Assembly: GCA_937897645.1 (NCBI GenBank)
Contig: CALCNV010000031.1
Location: 1 to 64,000, forward strand
DNA from: an uncultured Lysobacteraceae bacterium
GTDB taxonomy: Bacteria > Pseudomonadota > Gammaproteobacteria > Xanthomonadales > Xanthomonadaceae
Direction of reading: 5' to 3'
Length of the DNA: 64,000 nucleotides
Below the pieces are notes generated by a model, which worked only from the letters and a program-made list of their open reading frames with translations, was not told the DNA's origin and did no database searches. This document shows positions 6,769 through 15,155 of this stretch, piece by piece. The position numbers and the translations under genes are program-made. Position 1 is the stretch's first letter. The number at the start of each line of letters is the position of its first letter.

Positions 6769-8598
6769 TCAGAAAGTGCCGCTCAAGGTAACGAAGCCGG
6801 TGACATCCCTGGCACTCTTCTGGCCGATGGTGGTGCTGAGGCCAACGTCGGCATCCAGCCCGAACACCTGGCTGCGGGCGCCCAGCAGCAGGGTGCTGTA
6901 GCTGTCGTCCAGGTCGAGGCCGGGAACCGCATAAGGCGCCACGCCCGGCAGTGACTGCACGCTGGCGAACACTTCCTCTGCCGACTCCTCGAATTCCCGG
7001 TCATAGGTCAGGCGGGCATACGGACGCAGGTGTTCGCTCACCGCATAGCTGACCTGCCAGCCGGCGCTGCCGATCAGCGAATCGAAGTCCTGGTCGGCGT
7101 AGGCGAGCGCGCTGGAGCTTGGGTTGCTTTCCGAGTAACCATCGACGCTGATCTGCTGCGACAGCAGGCTCAGCACCGGGCCGTGGCGGAACGCGCCTTC
7201 GCCGAATTCATAGCCGCCGCTGATGCCGACGCTGAGGTTGCTGCCATCGGGCGAGCCACTGTGCGTGCGCGTAGTGCCGCCAAGGTGCACCTCGCGGTCC
7301 ACGTCGAACGAGAGCCAGCTGTAGCTCAGCTGTGCGCTGACCCAGGCCTGCTCGCCATACCAGCCGAAGAAACCGCCCAAGGTGGCGTCGGACTGCTTGA
7401 AGCTGCCGCTGTTGCGGCCGAAGTCCTTGGTGCCGCTGCCGTAGCCACCGAAACCGCCGAACACCATGTCGCCACGCGCCCAATCCACGCCGAACATACC
7501 GGCCGGGGTGATGCCATCGTAGAGCTCGCCATCATCGTAACGCTGCGAATCCGCACGCAACCCGCCCCACCAGCGCATGCCGTCAGCCTCGGGCTTGCCG
7601 TCCACGTGCGTAGCCACTTGTTCCGCGCGTGCGCGGCCGACCACCGCCGTCGACTGCGGCAGCAATGCGATCTGGCGCGGCGCTTCGAGCACGGAGATGA
7701 CGTATTCCGAAAGGATCAGGTGCGCGCGCGTGGTCGGATGTACGCCGTCGGCGAACAGATAGGTATTGGGCGCATCCGGGGTCACCCAGGTGCTCGGGTT
7801 GCAGGTCAGCGAGTTGGCCGTGATCTGCGGCTGGCAGGCGGTGCCGGTGACGTTGGTGAAACCGTAGGCGGCCGGGGCGGCGATGATCTCGCGGATGAAG
7901 CTGAAGGTATCGATCGGGATCACGCGCAAGCCACTGCCGGTCAAGCCGGAGAACAGCGCGTTGTTGTAGGCGACCGTGAGCGCCGTGCCGCCGGCTTGCG
8001 CGGCGGCACCCTGTGCACGGAATGCAGGGGTGGCACCCAGGTCAGGGATGGTGGGCACCAGGATGTAGCGCGCACCCGCGGACTGCAGTTGGCCCACGAT
8101 GCCCACCTGCGCGGTCACGGCCGCCGTGATGGTAGCGGTGGCAGGCGCCCCTCCGTTGGTGATGGTGAACAGATCATTGGCCCCGCCCCACACCGTGTAC
8201 AGCGCACCGCTGTCGGCGCGGCCACCATTCGCGGCGAGGTAGTTGCTGGTCTGGGTGGCGAGTGACGGGATGGGACCCAGCGCACCCGTCGTATTGGTGC
8301 CGACGCGGGCACCGCCGGCAGCGTAATTGGTGCCCGTCTGGCCGTTGCCGTTGGCACCTGCGGTAGTGCCGTAATACTCGGCCAGGTTCTGTGACCAGAC
8401 CAGCCCCGGATTGGTGGTGAACTGGCCCGTGACCAGTCGCACGCTCGGAGGAAGCAGGGGACGGAAGAAGCCGGCATCCGTGAGGCTGTCGCCAAAAAAG
8501 ACGGTCTGCGTATAGGTGGACTGCGCGAAGGCAGGCATGGCCGCAAGGGCGAGCGCCAAGGCCAAGGCAGAGCGGACAGGACGTGCGGACGGCTTCAT
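6769..8598 (-). CDS. Autotransporter GDSL esterase/lipase
   Basis: The 609-residue protein has a signal peptide (cleavage after AMPAFA, about residue 26). A GDSL-type hydrolase domain follows with the nucleophile in FFGDSLTD (Ser38) and the distal Asp-x-x-His in FADGVHPT. The last about 280 residues form an autotransporter beta-barrel ending in the aromatic terminus SGTF. Such EstA/ApeE-like enzymes sit in the outer membrane and hydrolyse short- and medium-chain esters. It is a single-gene unit with a terminator downstream. The start at 8598 places the signal peptide correctly. Confidence 0.92.
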   Translation of the reverse strand: MKPSARPVRSALALALALAAMPAFAQSTYTQTVFFGDSLTDAGFFRPLLPPSVRLVTGQFTTNPGLVWSQNLAEYYGTTAGANGNGQTGTNYAAGGARVGTNTTGALGPIPSLATQTSNYLAANGGRADSGALYTVWGGANDLFTITNGGAPATATITAAVTAQVGIVGQLQSAGARYILVPTIPDLGATPAFRAQGAAAQAGGTALTVAYNNALFSGLTGSGLRVIPIDTFSFIREIIAAPAAYGFTNVTGTACQPQITANSLTCNPSTWVTPDAPNTYLFADGVHPTTRAHLILSEYVISVLEAPRQIALLPQSTAVVGRARAEQVATHVDGKPEADGMRWWGGLRADSQRYDDGELYDGITPAGMFGVDWARGDMVFGGFGGYGSGTKDFGRNSGSFKQSDATLGGFFGWYGEQAWVSAQLSYSWLSFDVDREVHLGGTTRTHSGSPDGSNLSVGISGGYEFGEGAFRHGPVLSLLSQQISVDGYSESNPSSSALAYADQDFDSLIGSAGWQVSYAVSEHLRPYARLTYDREFEESAEEVFASVQSLPGVAPYAVPGLDLDDSYSTLLLGARSQVFGLDADVGLSTTIGQKSARDVTGFVTLSGTF

Positions 8599-8745
8599 TC
8601 AATATCTCCGGGAGCAGTTGGGTAACAGCGGCTGGACGCAACCGTAGCAACGTACGGCGGCGTATCGCGGCGCATGGTTTCACCAACCACGCCACTGCTC
8701 ACGCTGCGCTGCGTCATTGCGCGGTGGTTACGGCACACTAGGCGC

Positions 8746-8946
8746 ATGCATATCCAACTCAACGGCCAGCCCCGGCAGCTCGCCAGCACCAGCACCCTCG
8801 CCACCCTGCTCCGCGACGAAGGCCTCGCCGAACGCCGCGTTGCTATCGAATTGAATGGGGAAATCATCCCGCGCGGCCAGCACGCCACGCAGCAGTTGCA
8901 CGAAGGGGATCGCGTGGAGATCGTGCACGCGCTGGGCGGGGGGTGA
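8746..8946 (+). CDS. thiS: Sulfur carrier protein ThiS
   Basis: The 66-residue protein has a ubiquitin-like fold signature (MHIQLNGQPRQL at the start, RVAIELNGEIIPR in the middle) and ends in Gly-Gly-Gly. The C-terminal glycine carries the thiocarboxylate that supplies sulfur to the thiazole ring of thiamine. It is followed after 162 bases by thiG, its partner. The open frame begins upstream, but the ATG at 8746 gives the normal family length. I see no TPP riboswitch before it. Confidence 0.92.
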   Translation: MHIQLNGQPRQLASTSTLATLLRDEGLAERRVAIELNGEIIPRGQHATQQLHEGDRVEIVHALGGG

Positions 8947-8950
8947 AGCG

Positions 8951-9077
8951 GGTTCCTGGTTGTTGGTTGTTGGCAAGAGTACGGGCAGGTCAGCGGCCGA
9001 TACTTTGCTTCCGACACATGTGCAAGGCCAGCCGTGACCCGCAACAACCAGGAACTTACAACCAACAACCAATAACC
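8951..9077. repeat. Inverted repeat of TTGTTGG-type units between thiS and thiG
   Basis: GTTCCTGGTTGTTG at 8952-8965 is inverted at 9042-9055, and both arms extend into further TTGTTGG / CCAACAA units. The same unit type recurs at 43720-43755 and 51121-51259. Confidence 0.7.
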
Positions 9078-9108
9078 TGTCCGCCCCTACATCAGCGATA
9101 ATCCAGCG

Positions 9109-9903
9109 ATGACTGCATCCATCGCCCACGACCCACTCATCATCGCAGGCAAGGCCTACCGTTCGCGCCTGCTCACCGGCACCGGCAAGTTCAAGGACTT
9201 CGACGAAACCCGCCGCGCCACCGAAGCCGCCAGCGCCGAAATCGTCACCGTCGCCATCCGCCGCACCAACCTGGGCCAGTCGCCCAACGAGCCCAACCTG
9301 CTCGACGTGCTGCCGCCCGAGCGCTACACCCTGCTGCCCAACACCGCCGGCTGCTACACCGCAGAAGACGCCGTGCGCACCTGCCGCCTGGCGCGCGAAC
9401 TGCTGGACGGCCACACGCTGGTGAAGCTGGAAGTGCTGGGCGACCAGCGCACCTTGTTCCCTGATGTCGTCGCGACGCTCAAAGCCGCCGAACAACTGGT
9501 CGCGGATGGCTTCCAGGTGATGGTCTACACCAGCGACGACCCGATCCTGGCCAAGCGCCTGGAAGAAATCGGCTGCGTGGCGGTGATGCCGCTGGCCGCG
9601 CCGATCGGCTCCGGCCTGGGCATCCAGAACAAGTACAACCTGCTGGAAATAATCGAGAACGCCAAGGTGCCGATCATCGTCGATGCCGGTGTGGGCACGG
9701 CGTCGGATGCGGCCATCGCGATGGAACTGGGCTGCGACGGCGTGCTGATGAACACCGCCATCGCCGGCGCACGTGATCCCATCCTCATGGCCAGCGCCAT
9801 GAAGAAGGCGATTGAAGCGGGACGCGAGGCCTTCCTCGCCGGACGCATCCCGCGCAAGCGTTTCGCCAGCGCTTCGTCGCCCATCGACGGGTTGATCGGC
9901 TGA
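9109..9903 (+). CDS. thiG: Thiazole synthase ThiG
   Basis: The 264-residue cytosolic TIM-barrel enzyme makes the thiazole phosphate moiety of thiamine from deoxyxylulose phosphate, dehydroglycine and ThiS thiocarboxylate. Diagnostic stretches are SRLLTGTGKFKD near the start, LVKLEVLGD (with the Schiff-base lysine) and VGTASDAAIAMELGCDG near the end, the phosphate-binding part. The length matches the family. It lies downstream of thiS and 2 bases before trmB, an arrangement common in xanthomonads. Confidence 0.96.
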   Translation: MTASIAHDPLIIAGKAYRSRLLTGTGKFKDFDETRRATEAASAEIVTVAIRRTNLGQSPNEPNLLDVLPPERYTLLPNTAGCYTAEDAVRTCRLARELLDGHTLVKLEVLGDQRTLFPDVVATLKAAEQLVADGFQVMVYTSDDPILAKRLEEIGCVAVMPLAAPIGSGLGIQNKYNLLEIIENAKVPIIVDAGVGTASDAAIAMELGCDGVLMNTAIAGARDPILMASAMKKAIEAGREAFLAGRIPRKRFASASSPIDGLIG

Positions 9904-9905
9904 CG

Positions 9906-10625
9906 ATGACCGGCACCGCGCCCAATCCACCCAAACCGTATACGGTCACCACCGGCCACCGCGCCGTACGCAGCTTCGTGCTGCGCCAGGGACGTTTCAC
10001 GCCTGCACAGCAACGTGCGTTCGATGAATTGTGGCCGCGATTCGGACTGGACTACAGCGGCGTGCCACGTGACTTCGACGCGATCTACGGTCATTCCGCG
10101 CCACGCGTACTGGAAATCGGTTTCGGCAATGGCGACGCGCTGCGTTTTGCCGCTGCGCAGGATCCTGATCGCGACTACATCGGCATCGAAGTGCACGCGC
10201 CCGGCGTGGGCCGATTGCTCAACGCATTGGATTCCGATGCGGCATCCCATGTGCGCCTGTACCACCACGATGCAGTGGAAGTACTGCGCAACGAAATCGC
10301 GGATGCATCATTGGATGAGGTCAGGATTTATTTTCCCGACCCGTGGCACAAGAAACGCCACAACAAACGCCGGCTGATCCAGCCCGAGTTCGCTGCATTG
10401 CTCGTTTCCAGGTTGCGCGTGGGCGGGCGGCTGCATGCGGCCACCGACTGGCAGGACTATGCCGAGCAGATGTGGGACGTGCTGGACGCAACGCCAGGTT
10501 TGACGAATCGCGCCGGCCCGCGCGGCCATGTGCCGCGACCGGAGTGGCGACCACAGACCCATTTCGAGACCCGCGGCCAGAAGCTTGGGCACGGCGTGTG
10601 GGATCTTGTGTACGACCGCCGCTGA
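9906..10625 (+). CDS. trmB: tRNA (guanine-N7)-methyltransferase TrmB
   Basis: The 239-residue enzyme uses S-adenosylmethionine to form m7G46 in the variable loop of tRNAs. The SAM-binding motif is VLEIGFGNGDALRFA, and the family-specific FPDPWHKKRHNKRR is present. It starts 2 bases after the thiG stop and is probably co-transcribed with thiSG. The C-terminal GVWDLVYDRR is normal. Confidence 0.96.
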   Translation: MTGTAPNPPKPYTVTTGHRAVRSFVLRQGRFTPAQQRAFDELWPRFGLDYSGVPRDFDAIYGHSAPRVLEIGFGNGDALRFAAAQDPDRDYIGIEVHAPGVGRLLNALDSDAASHVRLYHHDAVEVLRNEIADASLDEVRIYFPDPWHKKRHNKRRLIQPEFAALLVSRLRVGGRLHAATDWQDYAEQMWDVLDATPGLTNRAGPRGHVPRPEWRPQTHFETRGQKLGHGVWDLVYDRR

Positions 10626-10655
10626 CATGGCCACTACAGGAGACATCGGCGCGTA

Positions 10656-12515
10656 ATGGATACCGCCCTGACGCTGACCACCGACATGAAACTGGTCCTT
10701 GGGCTGGTGGGTTTCACCATGGCGATGTTCGTGTTCCCGCGCATCCGCGCCGACCTGGTCGCGCTGGTGGTGCTGGTGGTGCTGGGCCTGACCGGATTGG
10801 TGGCGCCGGAGGAAATCTTCGGCGGTTTTTCCGGCAACGCGGTGATGAGCATCATCGCCACCATGATCCTGGGTGCAGGGCTGGATCGCACCGGCGCACT
10901 CAACCGGCTGGCTTCGTGGTTGCTGCGGCGTGGCCACGGCGTGGAGCAGCGCCTGCTGTTGATGACCACCGCGATTGCCGCGCTCAATTCCAGCTTCATG
11001 CAGAACCCGTCGGTGATGGCGCTGTACCTGCCCGTCGCCTCGCGGCTTTCCTCGCGCACCGGCCTGTCCCTGCAGCGCCTGCTGCTGCCGATCGCCGCGG
11101 CCATCGTGATGGGTGGCGCGTTGACCATGGTCGGCAACTCGCCGTTGATCCTGCTCAACGACCTGCTGGTATCGGCCAACAACAACCTGCCCTCGGGCAT
11201 GGCCACGCTGGAACCGTTGCGCATGTTCGCGCCCTTGCCCATCGGCGTCGCGTTGATCATCGCATCGCTGCTGTATTTCAATTTCTACGGCGACAAGAAG
11301 CTGCAGGAAGAGAACGAAACCAGCGTGGCGCCGGCGCGCACCGAAAGTTATTTCGCCAACACCTACGGCATCGAAGGCGACGTCTTCGAGATGGTGGTCA
11401 CCGCCGAAAGCCCGATGGTGGGCATGTCGCTGGGTGATGCCGAAGCCCTGCATGGCGCGCCGCTGATGCTGGCGTTGCAGACCGGCAACGACACGCGCCT
11501 GTCGCCTTCCGCCGACATGCGCATCTGGGTGGACAGCGTGCTGGGCGTGATGGGATCGCGCCAGGACGTGCAGGACTTCGCGCAGAACCAGTTCCTGCGC
11601 CTGTCCTCGCGCCTGCGCCATTTCGGCGACCTGTTCAATCCCAGCCGCGCGGGCATTTCCGAAGCGGTTATACCGCCGACTTCGAAGTACATCGGCAAGA
11701 CCGCCGCCGACCTGCGCCTGCGCAAGCAATCCGGCATCAGCCTGCTGGCGATCAACCGCGACAAGAAAGTATTGCGCGACGACGTGCGCAAGGTAGCGCT
11801 GCGGGCCGGCGACATGCTGGTGTTCCACAGCATCTGGCAGGACCTGGCGGTGGCCGCGGAAAGCCGTGATTTCGTGGTGGTCACCGATTATCCGAAGGGC
11901 GAGCAGCGCCCGCACAAGTTCAAGATCGCGATGAGCATCTTCGCCATCACCATCCTGATCGCATTGACCTCGAAGTTGCCGGTCTCGCTGACCCTGATGA
12001 CCGGCGTGGCCGGCATGCTGCTGACCGGCGTGCTGCGCATGGACGAAGCCTATGCCGCGATCAACTGGAAAACCGTGTTCCTGATGGCCGGCCTGATCCC
12101 GCTGGGCTGGGCCATGGACAGCAGTGGCGCGGCGGCGTGGATCGCAGGGCATACAGTGGAGCGATTGCCGGATGGCATTCCCGTCTGGGCGCTGGAAATC
12201 GCGATTGCGCTGTTGACCACGGCGTTCTCGCTGGTGATCAGCCATGTCGGCGCGACGATCGTCATGGTGCCGATTGCGATCAGCCTGGCGCTGGCCGCCG
12301 GCGGCAACCCGACGGCATTCGCATTGATCGTGGCGCTGTCGGCGTCCAACAACCTGATGACCGCCTCCAACCCCATCATCTCGATGGTCACGGGTCCTGC
12401 CAACTACACCAGCAAGCAACTGTGGCGCATCGGCGGCCCGATGTCGTTGATCTACACGATCACCGTGGTGGCCGTGGTCAACCTGATGTACTGGTGGATG
12501 GCGCGTGGCGGCTGA
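10656..12515 (+). CDS. SLC13/DASS-type permease with central TrkA-C domains
   Basis: The 619-residue inner-membrane protein has two blocks of about five or six membrane helices (residues 10-215 and 425-615) separated by a soluble part with TrkA-C/RCK-like sequence (TAADLRLRKQSGISLLAINRD). The motif ASNNLMTASNPI in the second half matches the SNT signature of sodium-coupled anion permeases of the SLC13 type. The substrate cannot be told; relatives carry sulfate, dicarboxylates or other anions. It begins 30 bases after trmB. Its last 11 bases overlap the next gene. Confidence 0.85.
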   Translation: MDTALTLTTDMKLVLGLVGFTMAMFVFPRIRADLVALVVLVVLGLTGLVAPEEIFGGFSGNAVMSIIATMILGAGLDRTGALNRLASWLLRRGHGVEQRLLLMTTAIAALNSSFMQNPSVMALYLPVASRLSSRTGLSLQRLLLPIAAAIVMGGALTMVGNSPLILLNDLLVSANNNLPSGMATLEPLRMFAPLPIGVALIIASLLYFNFYGDKKLQEENETSVAPARTESYFANTYGIEGDVFEMVVTAESPMVGMSLGDAEALHGAPLMLALQTGNDTRLSPSADMRIWVDSVLGVMGSRQDVQDFAQNQFLRLSSRLRHFGDLFNPSRAGISEAVIPPTSKYIGKTAADLRLRKQSGISLLAINRDKKVLRDDVRKVALRAGDMLVFHSIWQDLAVAAESRDFVVVTDYPKGEQRPHKFKIAMSIFAITILIALTSKLPVSLTLMTGVAGMLLTGVLRMDEAYAAINWKTVFLMAGLIPLGWAMDSSGAAAWIAGHTVERLPDGIPVWALEIAIALLTTAFSLVISHVGATIVMVPIAISLALAAGGNPTAFALIVALSASNNLMTASNPIISMVTGPANYTSKQLWRIGGPMSLIYTITVVAVVNLMYWWMARGG

Positions 12516-12924
12516 TACCTTGGCCTCGCCTGCGCCGCTTGCGTTGCGCCCGATATCCGGATCATTCGCGGTGTGCCGTCTTGCCGCTGGCTCAGCGATT
12601 CCCCCGTGGTTCAAGCCGGATGCATTTGCCTCGGTGTCATGGAGCGCGGACGAGGTGTCGATCACCTGCCTGGCTTCGCACGTCCCTGACGGCGTGCACT
12701 GTGAGCGTGACTGGCGCTGCCTGATGCTGCAAGGGCCGTTTGCATTCGAGCTGACCGGCATCCTGCTGCAGGTGTTGCAGCCGCTGGCCACGGCGGGAAT
12801 CGGCATCTTCGCGGTATCGACGTTCGATACCGACTACGTGTTGGTCAAGGACCACGCGTTCGAAGCAGCCAAGCATGCGCTGATTGAAAGCGGCTTGCGC
12901 GTCATCGAAGACACGCCGCCGTAG
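12505..12924 (+). CDS. ACT-domain protein
   Basis: The 139-residue protein contains two ACT-like halves. The second half is the clearest: PFAFELTGILLQVLQPLATAG followed by IGIFAVSTFDTDYVLV is typical of stand-alone ACT (CASTOR-type) regulators that bind amino acids. It overlaps the permease gene by 11 bases, so it is translated from the same message. It might sense an amino acid connected with that permease, but this is inference. Confidence 0.75.
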   Translation: MAADTLASPAPLALRPISGSFAVCRLAAGSAIPPWFKPDAFASVSWSADEVSITCLASHVPDGVHCERDWRCLMLQGPFAFELTGILLQVLQPLATAGIGIFAVSTFDTDYVLVKDHAFEAAKHALIESGLRVIEDTPP

Positions 12925-12964
12925 CAAACCTCGTCACTCCCGGCTTGGTCGGACGCCCTCCACG

Positions 12965-13042
12965 TAGTGCCGAGCTTGCTCGGCTGCCCCTGCTTCATTT
13001 CATCGCGAGAAAATCAAAAGCAGCCGGGCAAGCTCGGCTCTA
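12965..13042. repeat. Palindromic repeat, GCCGAGCTTGCTCGGC family
   Basis: TAGTGCCGAGCTTGCTCGGC at 12965-12984 pairs with GCCGGGCAAGCTCGGC at 13023-13038. The same unit occurs at 22549-22657 and 39273-39344. Confidence 0.75.
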
Positions 13043-13051
13043 CAAAGAGCG

Positions 13052-13378
13052 TCACGCGCTCAGCACCACCTGCCCATCGCACACTTCCACCGCGACGGCA
13101 CGCAGCGCATCGCCACGGCACGGCCCGGCCACGCAGTCGCCGCGAAGCAGTTCGAACGACGCGCCATGCGCCGCACACACCAGATGCCCTTCCCTGCTCT
13201 TCAGGAACTTCCCCGGCGCCCAATCCAGTCGCCGGCCGGCATGCGGACACACGTTCAGCCATGCGCGCACCTGCTGGCCATCGCGGTGCAGGATCAGCGA
13301 TTCAGCATCGCCGTCCACCACGGCCTCGATCTCGGCGAAACCACCGTCCTCGATTGAATCAAACGCGATCACCGGCAC
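13052..13378 (-). CDS. Rieske [2Fe-2S] domain protein
   Basis: The 108-residue soluble protein has the two Rieske cluster motifs CPHAGRRLDW and CAAHGASFEL, giving the usual two Cys and two His ligands. There is no signal or membrane anchor, so it resembles cytosolic Rieske ferredoxins or the small subunits of nitrite reductase or dioxygenase systems. No matching oxygenase lies nearby. Electron transfer is the supported role; the partner is unknown. Confidence 0.9.
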   Translation of the reverse strand: MPVIAFDSIEDGGFAEIEAVVDGDAESLILHRDGQQVRAWLNVCPHAGRRLDWAPGKFLKSREGHLVCAAHGASFELLRGDCVAGPCRGDALRAVAVEVCDGQVVLSA

Positions 13379-13496
13379 TCCAGTTCAGTGGGCCCCTGCT
13401 CGACGAGGCAATTTAACGAACTTCTCACACTGTAATACTGCGGTCATCCGATACTCTGCGTACCGGCCTTGCCGCATTCTGTCACGACCCATCGCC

Positions 13497-13781
13497 ATGT
13501 TCGCCCACCGCTTCCACTTCGACACCTCACGCATGCGCTCGGCGTTCGCGCCGCGCAAACCGCGCAACCCGTTGCTGCGGCTCACCTTCGGCCTCGTTGG
13601 CCTGGGCCTGCTTTGCCTATTGATCTTCTTCAGCGTGTTCGTCGGTGCCGCCATGCTGGCCGCGGGCCTGGCTTGGAAACTGCTTGGCCAGCGCGGCAAG
13701 CCTGTCGCCGTGCGCGATCCCAGCGTGGTGGAAGGCGAATTCCACGTCGTGCGCAAGCCGGCGCTGCCGCTCTCCAACTGA
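13497..13781 (+). CDS. Small single-pass membrane protein
   Basis: The 94-residue product begins MFAHRFHFDTSRMRS, has a basic N-terminal stretch and one long hydrophobic segment (about residues 28-65, LGLLCLLIFFSVFVGAAML). A short polar tail ends LPLSN. A longer open frame exists upstream, but it crosses the region opposite the Rieske gene, so the ATG at 13497 is preferred. I do not recognise a function. Similar short proteins upstream of the fumarylacetoacetate-hydrolase gene are plausible in relatives. Confidence 0.6.
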   Translation: MFAHRFHFDTSRMRSAFAPRKPRNPLLRLTFGLVGLGLLCLLIFFSVFVGAAMLAAGLAWKLLGQRGKPVAVRDPSVVEGEFHVVRKPALPLSN

Positions 13782-13871
13782 AGCCGGTTCGCCTCCGGAC
13801 GATGCGCGCGGCATCGCACACTTGATCCGCCGCGCTTAAACTGTTCGCCCAACCCCCGCGGCGCGAACCCG

Positions 13872-14585
13872 ATGACCGACCTCATTCCAACCCCACTGCA
13901 AGCGCGCGTACCCATGCGCGGCGGCGGCACCTTTCCCGTGCGTCGCATCTACTGCGTGGGCCGCAATTTCGCCGACCATGCCAGGGAAATGGGTGCGGTG
14001 GCCCCCGTGTCGAAAGCAGAGCGCGGACAGCCGGTGTTTTTCCTCAAGCCTGCGGATGCCGTCGTCATTGATGGCGTAGACGTGCCTTATCCACCAGGCA
14101 CCCACGACCTGCACCATGAAGTGGAACTCGTAGTCGCCCTCGGTCAGGACGCACCTGCAGGCGTACTGTCGCTGGAGCAGGCGAACGCGCTGGTATTCGC
14201 CTACGGGGTAGGCCTGGACCTGACCCGGCGCGACCTGCAGGGCGCGGCCAAGGCCAAGGGACTGCCGTGGGATACCGGCAAGGGCTTCGACCATTCCGCG
14301 CCGATCAGCGAGCTGGTGCCCGCAAGCGACGTCACCGCATTGGACACGCGCAGCTTGAGCCTGCAGGTGAACGGTGAAACACGCCAGCACGGCGAACTGC
14401 AGGACCTGATCTGGGATGTGCCCGACATCCTGCACGAGTTGTCGAAACTGTTTGCGCTGAAGGCCGGCGACCTGGTGTTCATGGGTACGCCTGCGGGCGT
14501 GGGGCCACTGGTAGCCGGTGATGCGTTCGTGGCCACGCTGGATGGCATCGTGGAACTGCATGGACGCATCGTCGCCAACGACTGA
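13872..14585 (+). CDS. Fumarylacetoacetate hydrolase (FAH) family protein
   Basis: The 237-residue enzyme has the FAH-family signature: YCVGRNFADHAREMG at the start, FFLKPADAV, and the metal-binding DLHHEVELVVALG followed by YGVGLDLTRRDLQ. The GTPAGVGPLVAGD motif lies near the end. Members hydrolyse or decarboxylate acylpyruvates (for example fumarylpyruvate or oxaloacetate) with Mg2+. The exact substrate is unknown. It is a free-standing cytosolic gene, followed 72 bases later by mscL. Confidence 0.92.
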   Translation: MTDLIPTPLQARVPMRGGGTFPVRRIYCVGRNFADHAREMGAVAPVSKAERGQPVFFLKPADAVVIDGVDVPYPPGTHDLHHEVELVVALGQDAPAGVLSLEQANALVFAYGVGLDLTRRDLQGAAKAKGLPWDTGKGFDHSAPISELVPASDVTALDTRSLSLQVNGETRQHGELQDLIWDVPDILHELSKLFALKAGDLVFMGTPAGVGPLVAGDAFVATLDGIVELHGRIVAND

Positions 14586-14657
14586 CTCGGCGCGTTATAG
14601 TCCTTGCCACCAGCGCCATCGTGCGTCGACCGCCTCAATCAGATCAAGGAAAATACG

Positions 14658-15065
14658 ATGGGCATGATCAGCGAATTCAAGGAATTCATCTCGCGCGGCA
14701 ACGTGGTCGACCTGGCGGTCGGCGTGGTCATCGGCGCCGCGTTCGGTCGGATCGTCACCGCCATGGTCGATGGCATCGTGATGCCGGTGATCGGGCTGGC
14801 CATGGGTGGCGTTAAATTCAGCGACCTGTCGGTGATCCTGCACCCCGCGCAACTGGATGCAGCGGGCAAGGAAATCGCACCCGCCCTGCTGTTGAAGTAC
14901 GGCGCATTCCTGCAATCACTGATCGATTTCCTGGTGGTCGCATTCGTGATCTTCATGTTCCTCAAGGCCTACAACCGCATGCGCGCGCCCGCCGTGGTCG
15001 CGGATGCCGCGCCCGCCGAGGAAGTGCTGTTGCTGCGCGAGATCCGCGACTCGCTCAACAAGTGA
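14658..15065 (+). CDS. mscL: Large-conductance mechanosensitive channel MscL
   Basis: The 135-residue inner-membrane channel opens on membrane tension and releases solutes after osmotic downshock. It begins MGMISEFKEFISRGNVVDL, followed by TM1 (VGVVIGAAFGRIV), a periplasmic loop, TM2 (LIDFLVVAFVIFMFL) and a C-terminal helix (LLLREIRDSL). The start at 14658 follows an AAGGAAA motif. Length matches E. coli MscL (136). Confidence 0.97.
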   Translation: MGMISEFKEFISRGNVVDLAVGVVIGAAFGRIVTAMVDGIVMPVIGLAMGGVKFSDLSVILHPAQLDAAGKEIAPALLLKYGAFLQSLIDFLVVAFVIFMFLKAYNRMRAPAVVADAAPAEEVLLLREIRDSLNK

Positions 15066-15155
15066 GCCACTGAACGAGCAAACCAAACTTTTGTCACGGT
15101 GACACGAAGCCGCCGGCTGCTAAGCTCGCGGCTTCCCTGTTTCTGAAACCACTCC

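Noticed and set aside
8600..8745. A possible TPP riboswitch before thiS
   Set aside because: No CTGAGA-type THI box or paired stems could be found in the leader.
10308..12806. An 832-codon open frame on the minus strand
   Set aside because: It is antisense to trmB, the SLC13-type permease and the ACT-domain gene, and its translation is His/Gln/Arg-rich as expected for a GC-rich shadow frame.
12945..13781. A 278-residue plus-strand protein
   Set aside because: The first two thirds cross a palindromic repeat and the strand opposite the Rieske gene; only the last 94 codons from 13497 look like a real protein.
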